Source: Bacillota bacterium (GTDB lineage Bacteria; Bacillota; UBA4882; UBA10575). From it: 10,583 nucleotides of DNA. The position numbers were made by a program, and so were the translations under genes. Below, one piece after another: positions 6,949-10,583 of the stretch (position 1 is its first letter; every line of letters begins with the position of its first letter). Where the stretch lies: the NCBI GenBank assembly GCA_012512605.1, contig JAAZDX010000269.1, positions 1 through 10,583 on the forward strand, written 5' to 3'. Below the pieces are notes generated by a model that was given only the letters and a program-made list of their open reading frames with translations, did not search any database and had not been told where the DNA came from.

Positions 6949-7539
6949 ATGGCGAAGAATCTTTATTTATTAGGGAATACCGGATCAGGGAAGACGGAGT
7001 TGATCCGGAGGACCCATGAAACCCTTGGTGGGCGGTTGGCAATTCGGGCCGTCTATTACCAACCACAATCCATTTTTGATCTGGAAAGACTTAGAGCCGC
7101 GGGGATTCCGGCGGTTATGAACAATGGAAATTTGCAAGTTCCCACCGAACCGTCTCCGGATGACCTTCGGGAACTTGTGTTTTATGAGTTATCCGGTCGC
7201 ACCGGTTATTCGCTGCCGAAGAGCCATGACGATATCTTACGGGTCTTTGTCTTTAGCGTAACCGAAGGCGATGAGAAGCCGCTGAAGTATCCGCGTCTTT
7301 TCAAAGAGGTGGAGTTGGTTGTCCTCAACAAAATCGATCTTTTGCCATTTACCGATTTTTCCGTGTCCCGCTTCCAGAATCGGCTACGGACCGTTAATCC
7401 CGGCGTTCCCTTGCTTAAACTCTCTTGTCGGAGTGGGGTCGGCTTAGACAACTGGCGGAACTGGGTGCTAAGGCTTTTTGGCTATCATGATGTCGAAAAG
7501 AGCCAAATCCTGCCGTCTTCCCAATTTATCCGGGGTTAA
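6949..7539 (+). CDS. HypB-like small GTPase (SIMIBI class) lacking the HypB metal-binding residues
   Basis: Similarity to HypB, the GTPase that loads nickel into [NiFe]-hydrogenase, is clear over most of the 196 residues: Walker A GNTGSGKT at 9-16, SVTEGDEKPLKYP at 103-115 (nearly the HypB consensus), the base-specificity motif NKID at 127-130, and the closing RSGVGLDNW at 161-169. However, the GCHxDAH segment of HypB is replaced by NNGNLQVPTEPS (58-69), the GNLVCP loop by SGRTGYSLP (82-90), and the Asp of the HypB EGD motif by Tyr. The only cysteine is Cys160, so the intersubunit metal site is gone. There is no histidine-rich N-terminus. I chose ATG 6949, with GAGAGGTGA just upstream, over an in-frame TTG 39 bp earlier. 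No hyp, ure or hydrogenase gene is visible nearby. Function unknown; nucleotide-dependent switch or chaperone is the safest description. The 96-bp gap to the convergent gene has no convincing terminator. Confidence 0.85.
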   Translation: MAKNLYLLGNTGSGKTELIRRTHETLGGRLAIRAVYYQPQSIFDLERLRAAGIPAVMNNGNLQVPTEPSPDDLRELVFYELSGRTGYSLPKSHDDILRVFVFSVTEGDEKPLKYPRLFKEVELVVLNKIDLLPFTDFSVSRFQNRLRTVNPGVPLLKLSCRSGVGLDNWRNWVLRLFGYHDVEKSQILPSSQFIRG

Positions 7540-7635
7540 CATCCTTTTAGGTAATTGCCTTGGCCGGCGAGATTAATTACACGAAGGGAAATAAATCAAA
7601 GCAGGATGAGGGCGACCGGCTGTCCTGTTAACCGC

Positions 7636-8556
7636 TTAGTCGCTTAACTTCTGGGGCGATAGGCCAAATTTCTCCTTCTCCAGGTTCCCAAGGGGTTCAA
7701 CATGAACGGCTACATCATAAAGGTTTTCTATCTTCTGCCGTAAAACCTGCTCCACTTCCATTGCTAGTTCGTGTCCTTCCGCGACGGTAAGCGCGCCGTC
7801 GACTTCGATATGGAGATCAATCAGGTAAAGATTGGACAGTTTTCTGATGCGGGTCCGGTGTGGATTGGTGACGTTTTCAACTTGGTCAACGGCGTCAAAT
7901 ACCGCCTGGTAAATGGAAGTATCATTGACTCCGTCCATCAATTCGGTATTAGCATCAAGAAAAATTCGCACGGCCGTCCAGATGATCCAGACCGCAATGC
8001 ACATGGCCACCACATGATCAATCAAGGGGATCTGGAGGGTAATCGTGGCAAACGTGCCGCCGAGGACACCCAGGGAAACATAGAGATCAGCCAGCATATT
8101 GCGGCCATTAGCGATCAGCATGGCGCTTTCTGTTTTACGCCCGGTTCGAAACTGGTAAAGGGCGAGCAACAGTTTGCCGATGACGGAGACAAAACTGACC
8201 ACAACAGCCAGGCGGGAAGGGATCGGACTGGCGTCGGCCGTTATGATCCTGGTCAGCGCGAAGATGAGCAGTTGAACCCCGGCGAAGAGGATCATAAAGG
8301 CAATATAGAGGGTGGCGAGGGCTTCCGCCCGGTAATGGCCGTAGGAGTGTTTTTCGTCGGGTTCTTGGGCCATTATTTTAAGGGCGAAAAAGATGATGAT
8401 AAAACTTAAAACATCAGTTGCGCTGTCAACCCCGTCGCTAACAACGGCTAAACTGCCGGCGATGAAACCGAGAATTACTTTGACCAAGGCCAGGGTCATA
8501 TTGCCTAAAATACCGATGGCCGAGGCGATTTTGATCTGTTTTAAGCGTTGCTTCAA
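7636..8556 (-). CDS. Cation diffusion facilitator family transporter, candidate Mn2+ exporter
   Basis: CDF proteins are proton-coupled exporters of divalent metals with six membrane helices and a cytoplasmic metal-sensing domain. The 306 residues fit: hydrophobic helices between about 10 and 200, and a C-terminal domain at about 205-290 ending near VHVEPLGN. The helix II pair is Asp44 and Asp48 (SDGVDSATD at 40-48), and the helix V pair is Asn153 and Asp157 (NGRNMLAD at 150-157), so the site is Asn-Asp-Asp-Asp. Zinc transporters usually have His at the Asn position; Asn is reported for the manganese exporter MntE. HSYGHYRAE at 70-78 is the conserved loop after helix II. The start is TTG at 8556, with GGAGG (8565-8569, read on the minus strand) 8 nt upstream; a nearby ATG is out of frame. 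A long opposite-strand frame over this gene is a shadow. Metal specificity is inferred. Confidence 0.93.
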   Translation of the reverse strand: MKQRLKQIKIASAIGILGNMTLALVKVILGFIAGSLAVVSDGVDSATDVLSFIIIFFALKIMAQEPDEKHSYGHYRAEALATLYIAFMILFAGVQLLIFALTRIITADASPIPSRLAVVVSFVSVIGKLLLALYQFRTGRKTESAMLIANGRNMLADLYVSLGVLGGTFATITLQIPLIDHVVAMCIAVWIIWTAVRIFLDANTELMDGVNDTSIYQAVFDAVDQVENVTNPHRTRIRKLSNLYLIDLHIEVDGALTVAEGHELAMEVEQVLRQKIENLYDVAVHVEPLGNLEKEKFGLSPQKLSD

Positions 8557-8790
8557 AAATCATTCCTCCAAGCGTTTCAACCAATCTTCGCTTATGCCCA
8601 TTATTGGCCAGTGCGGCCGCAAACCCTTTATTTTCCGCATAAAAAATGGATTAATAAGTGTTTTTTTGCAAAAAATCCTTTACCAATAAATTAAAATCAG
8701 GCGAGGACACCATTCGGCGGCCCGTCAGTCCAGCGAAGATACTGGCATTCGTTTTAAGCGAGAAATTGCGGGCGAGAAAACGGGAAAGGT

Positions 8791-8835
8791 AAAAAAGAAA
8801 GAACCCGGTCACCAGAACCAGGTTCTTTCTTTTTT
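8791..8835. terminator. Isolated bidirectional terminator hairpin
   Basis: AAAAAAGAAAGAACC (8791-8805) is the perfect reverse complement of GGTTCTTTCTTTTTT (8821-8835), with a 15-nt loop, and T8836-8837 extends the T tract. The A and T tracts would allow termination in both directions. No recognised gene ends just upstream on the plus strand, so it may close an unannotated small RNA, or insulate the CDF gene from the divergent glutamine synthetase promoter. Confidence 0.75.
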
Positions 8836-8915
8836 TGCCCTTGATCCCTTGAGAAGAGGGCATTTATATTATATGTAGAACTAATCGGTTTATACGCCGT
8901 TTTTAACTTTTTTCA

Positions 8916-8944
8916 ATGACGTTGTCGCCTCTTCATGCTATAAT
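8916..8944 (+). promoter_or_regulatory. Sigma-A promoter with extended -10 for the glutamine synthetase-like gene
   Basis: A perfect TATAAT (8939-8944) is preceded by TGC, making an extended TGn -10. The best -35 at 17 nt is ATGACG (8916-8921), four of six matches to TTGACA. Extended -10 promoters tolerate a weak -35. Transcription would start near 8951, about 190 nt before the TTG start codon at 9144. Confidence 0.7.
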
Positions 8945-8950
8945 TATATG

Positions 8951-9143
8951 TAATTTTAATCAGGTCTAAAGCAAGGATGCACGAAAAAAACGAAAAAGAC
9001 TAATGGGGACAAGTCTTTATTAATACATAATGACTAAGCCCGGCGGACGACAGGCCCGGAGGCGGACAGGAGCAGGTCTGATTAGCGGTGTCCTTGGCAC
9101 CGGGAGAATGACGGACTATTATTTTTCTAAGAAGGTGAGGAGT
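8951..9143 (+). promoter_or_regulatory. Long structured 5' leader, class not recognised
   Basis: About 190 nt lie between the predicted transcription start and the start codon. A 7-bp hairpin pairs AAAGACT (8995-9001) with AGTCTTT (9012-9018). A GC-rich block follows with the imperfect direct repeat GGCGGACGACAGG (9042-9054) and GGCGGACAGG (9061-9070), then a hairpin CGGTG (9086-9090) with CACCG (9098-9102). GTCC (9090-9093) could instead pair with GGAC (9112-9115), a mutually exclusive fold. I could not match it to the SAM, glycine, guanidine or T-box patterns, and no GlnR/TnrA box (TGTNAN7TNACA) is evident. An in-frame ATG at 9030 would add 38 unconserved residues to the gene and has no matching ribosome binding site. 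Confidence 0.45.
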
Positions 9144-10583
9144 TTGACTGCGCAGTTACTTTATTTTATCAGCCCCGACCAGTGTAATTCAGAAAACTTG
9201 AAAAAAATTATCCACCAAAGGCCGGAGATTAAATTTGTGTCGATGGTCGGGGTGGATCTTGGTGGGAATGATACTGATGCCAAAATTCCAACAGCCGTTT
9301 TTCTGAAAGATACGGATAAGTTTTTCCGGGGGGAGATCCATACCGACGGTTCTAGTGTGGTCTTGCCGGGGATTGCTACTTTAAACGACGGAAAAGTCGA
9401 TTTTGAAGCCGATACCTCAGTTAATTGGTTTATCGATTACAACTACGAACATCTTGACCCCCAAACCCGCTTACCGGTGGGTACTTAGCGGATCCCTTCT
9501 TTTCTCATCCACGGGAACAAACGGATTGATTCCCGATCGGTCTTGCGGCGGGTGGAGGAACGGGTGAACCGGGAACTGATGGAATTGATCCGCCGTCACC
9601 CCACATCGCTCCTGGAGATGGGGATAAAGCCAGATCAAATCGAGGAGATCCTTTTAACGTCAGCTACTGAACTGGAGTTTTGGGTAAAAACCCCCAATGA
9701 AAAGGCGGATATTGAACAACTTACAGCCTCCCAGGTTTTACGGGAACAGTATTGGAAGCGGACGAAGGGTGTGGTCCGGACCGCTCTGGAATCTTCCCTT
9801 CTTTTGTTGGAAGCCTACGGCTTGGAACCGGAGATGGGCCATAAAGAAGTCGGTGGCGTAAAGGCGCAGATCGGTGAAGACGGGGGATTGACCCATGTGA
9901 TGGAGCAGTTGGAGGTGACCTGGCGCTATAGCGGTGCCTTGCAAGCGGCCGACAATCAGTTGCTGGCACGGATTATTATCAAAGAAGCTTTCCGCCGGCA
10001 CGGGTTGGAAGTTACGTTTATGGCCAAACCCATGGAACAAGTGGCCGGAAGCGGCGGCCACGCCCATGTAGGCTTAGCGGTAAAACTCAAGGACGGGTCC
10101 GTCCGGAATTTATTTACTCCGGCTGATGGGCAGAAGGATTTTCTGAGCCCGATTGGGTGGGGCGCTTTAATGGGTATTCTGAAAAACTACGAGGCAATCG
10201 GTGCCTTTATTACCGCTTCCAATGATGCGTTCAACCGTTTGCAACCGGGCTTTGAAGCGCCGGTCTGTATTGTTGCCTCGGTCGGCCACGATGTTACCCT
10301 TCCCTCGCGGAACCGTACCGTGTTGGTGGGTTTGATTCGGGAACAAAACAACCCGGCGGCGACCCGTTTTGAGGTTCGTTCGCCCAACCCCCATTCCAAT
10401 AATTATCAGGCCTTAGCTGCTCTTTACCAAGGTATACTGGACGGAATTACATATGCGTCGACAAGCGGACGGACCAGTATCGAACTGGAACGCGAATTTT
10501 CCAAAAAACCGGGGGAACCGGCGGTCTACTTGGAAACCGAACGCGCCTACCGTAGCGAGGAGGATGTTTTTGCGGCCTATACC
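9144..10583 (+). pseudogene. Glutamine synthetase family protein, interrupted by an in-frame TAG and cut by the window end
   Basis: The start is TTG at 9144 behind AAGGTGAGGAG. The first 114 residues form the N-terminal beta-grasp domain, with VSMVGVDLGGNDTD at 32-45 and the glutamine synthetase latch motif TDGSSVVLPG at 67-76. Codon 115 is TAG (9486-9488). The same frame then continues without another stop for 365 codons to the window edge, carrying the catalytic barrel: TELEF (about 9666-9680), HKEVGG (9840-9857), GSGGHAH (10047-10067), PSRNRT, and TRFEVRSPNP. In homologues the sequence around the break runs GTLRIPSFL, so TTG or CTG became TAG. The classic HHEVA..QxE block is altered here, which I take to be a subfamily trait. 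Normal enzymes make glutamine from glutamate, ammonia and ATP; this divergent subfamily's substrate is uncertain. Lack of other damage points to a very recent mutation or a sequence error rather than an old pseudogene. Confidence 0.85.

Larger units (their letters stand above)
8557..9143. other. 587-bp gene-free stretch between the CDF transporter and the glutamine synthetase-like gene
   Basis: I see no credible protein gene here. A 70-codon minus-strand frame at 8651-8863 runs through a terminator-like hairpin and resembles nothing I know. The stretch holds the CDF ribosome binding site, the 10-bp palindrome TGCGGCCGCA (8612-8621), the 14-bp palindrome TTTTTTGCAAAAAA (8662-8675), a long hairpin at 8791-8835, a promoter at 8916-8944 and a structured leader up to 9143. 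No clear -35/-10 pair for the CDF gene is visible on the minus strand. Confidence 0.6.

Noticed and set aside
7540..7635. CAGGA (7602-7606) / TCCTG (7623-7627) pairing as a terminator between the convergent genes
   Set aside because: The stem is only 5 bp with a 16-nt loop and has no adjacent T tract on either strand.
7771..8409. 212-codon open frame on the plus strand
   Set aside because: It lies antisense to the CDF transporter, its composition is that of a complementary-strand shadow, and the minus-strand protein carries all the expected transporter motifs.
8651..8863. 70-codon minus-strand frame in the intergenic gap
   Set aside because: Part of it is translated from the hairpin at 8791-8835, there is no recognisable domain, and no good ribosome binding site supports it.
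9081..9110. T-box antiterminator in the glutamine synthetase-like leader
   Set aside because: AGCGGTGTCC superficially recalls the T-box AGGGTGGNACCGCG, but the UGGN core and the upstream specifier and AGUA features are not present.
9030..9143. Upstream ATG start for the glutamine synthetase-like gene
   Set aside because: The added 38 residues are arginine- and glycine-rich and unlike the family N-terminus, and the TTG at 9144 has a well-placed AAGGTGAGGAG site.
9486..9488. Pyrrolysine insertion at the amber codon of the glutamine synthetase homologue
   Set aside because: Homologues carry leucine here, metK in the same window ends with TAG, and RF1 is encoded at 4868-5950. No Pyl gene is visible in the window, so recoding is the least likely reading.

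Overview
The window looks like core chromosome of a Gram-positive, Clostridia-like member of the Bacillota (Firmicutes) with balanced GC by eye. The reasons are a SAM-I (S-box) riboswitch upstream of metK, sigma-A type promoters (several with extended TGn -10 boxes), strong AGGAGG-type ribosome binding sites, frequent GTG and TTG starts, and the linkages accA-pfkA and rpmE-yqhQ-prfA-prmC. I cannot name a genus. A deep-branching lineage such as Limnochordia or Hydrogenispora is only a guess.

Layout. Positions 1-1899 hold the end of a fatty-acid/glycolysis operon: accA (5' end probably outside the window) and ATP-dependent pfkA. Positions 1926-3313 form an independent methionine-cycle unit: promoter, SAM-I aptamer, intrinsic terminator, then metK. 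Positions 3341-3645 are a single-gene unit for zinc-type ribosomal protein L31 (rpmE), closed by a 34-bp perfect palindrome that overlaps the stop codon. A 293-bp gap with a terminator-like hairpin follows. Positions 3939-6901 are the translation-termination operon: yqhQ (DUF1385 membrane protein), prfA (release factor 1) and prmC (which methylates the release-factor GGQ glutamine), with prfA and prmC overlapping by 4 bp, closed by a strong terminator.

Positions 6949-7539 encode a small HypB-like GTPase without the metal-binding cysteines and histidines of true HypB. Convergent to it, 8556-7636 on the minus strand encodes a cation diffusion facilitator whose transport site reads Asn-Asp-Asp-Asp, a pattern linked to manganese export. 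A 587-bp gap then holds a hairpin with A/U tracts, a good promoter and a long structured leader. The leader precedes a glutamine synthetase-family gene that starts with TTG at 9144, is broken by one in-frame TAG at 9486-9488, and stays open to the window end.

Most of the window is housekeeping, and I see no phage, IS element, CRISPR array, tRNA or rRNA. The points most worth checking are the amber codon in the glutamine synthetase homologue, the HypB-like protein lacking its metal site, the Asn-Asp-Asp-Asp transporter site, and the two unexplained structured intergenic stretches.
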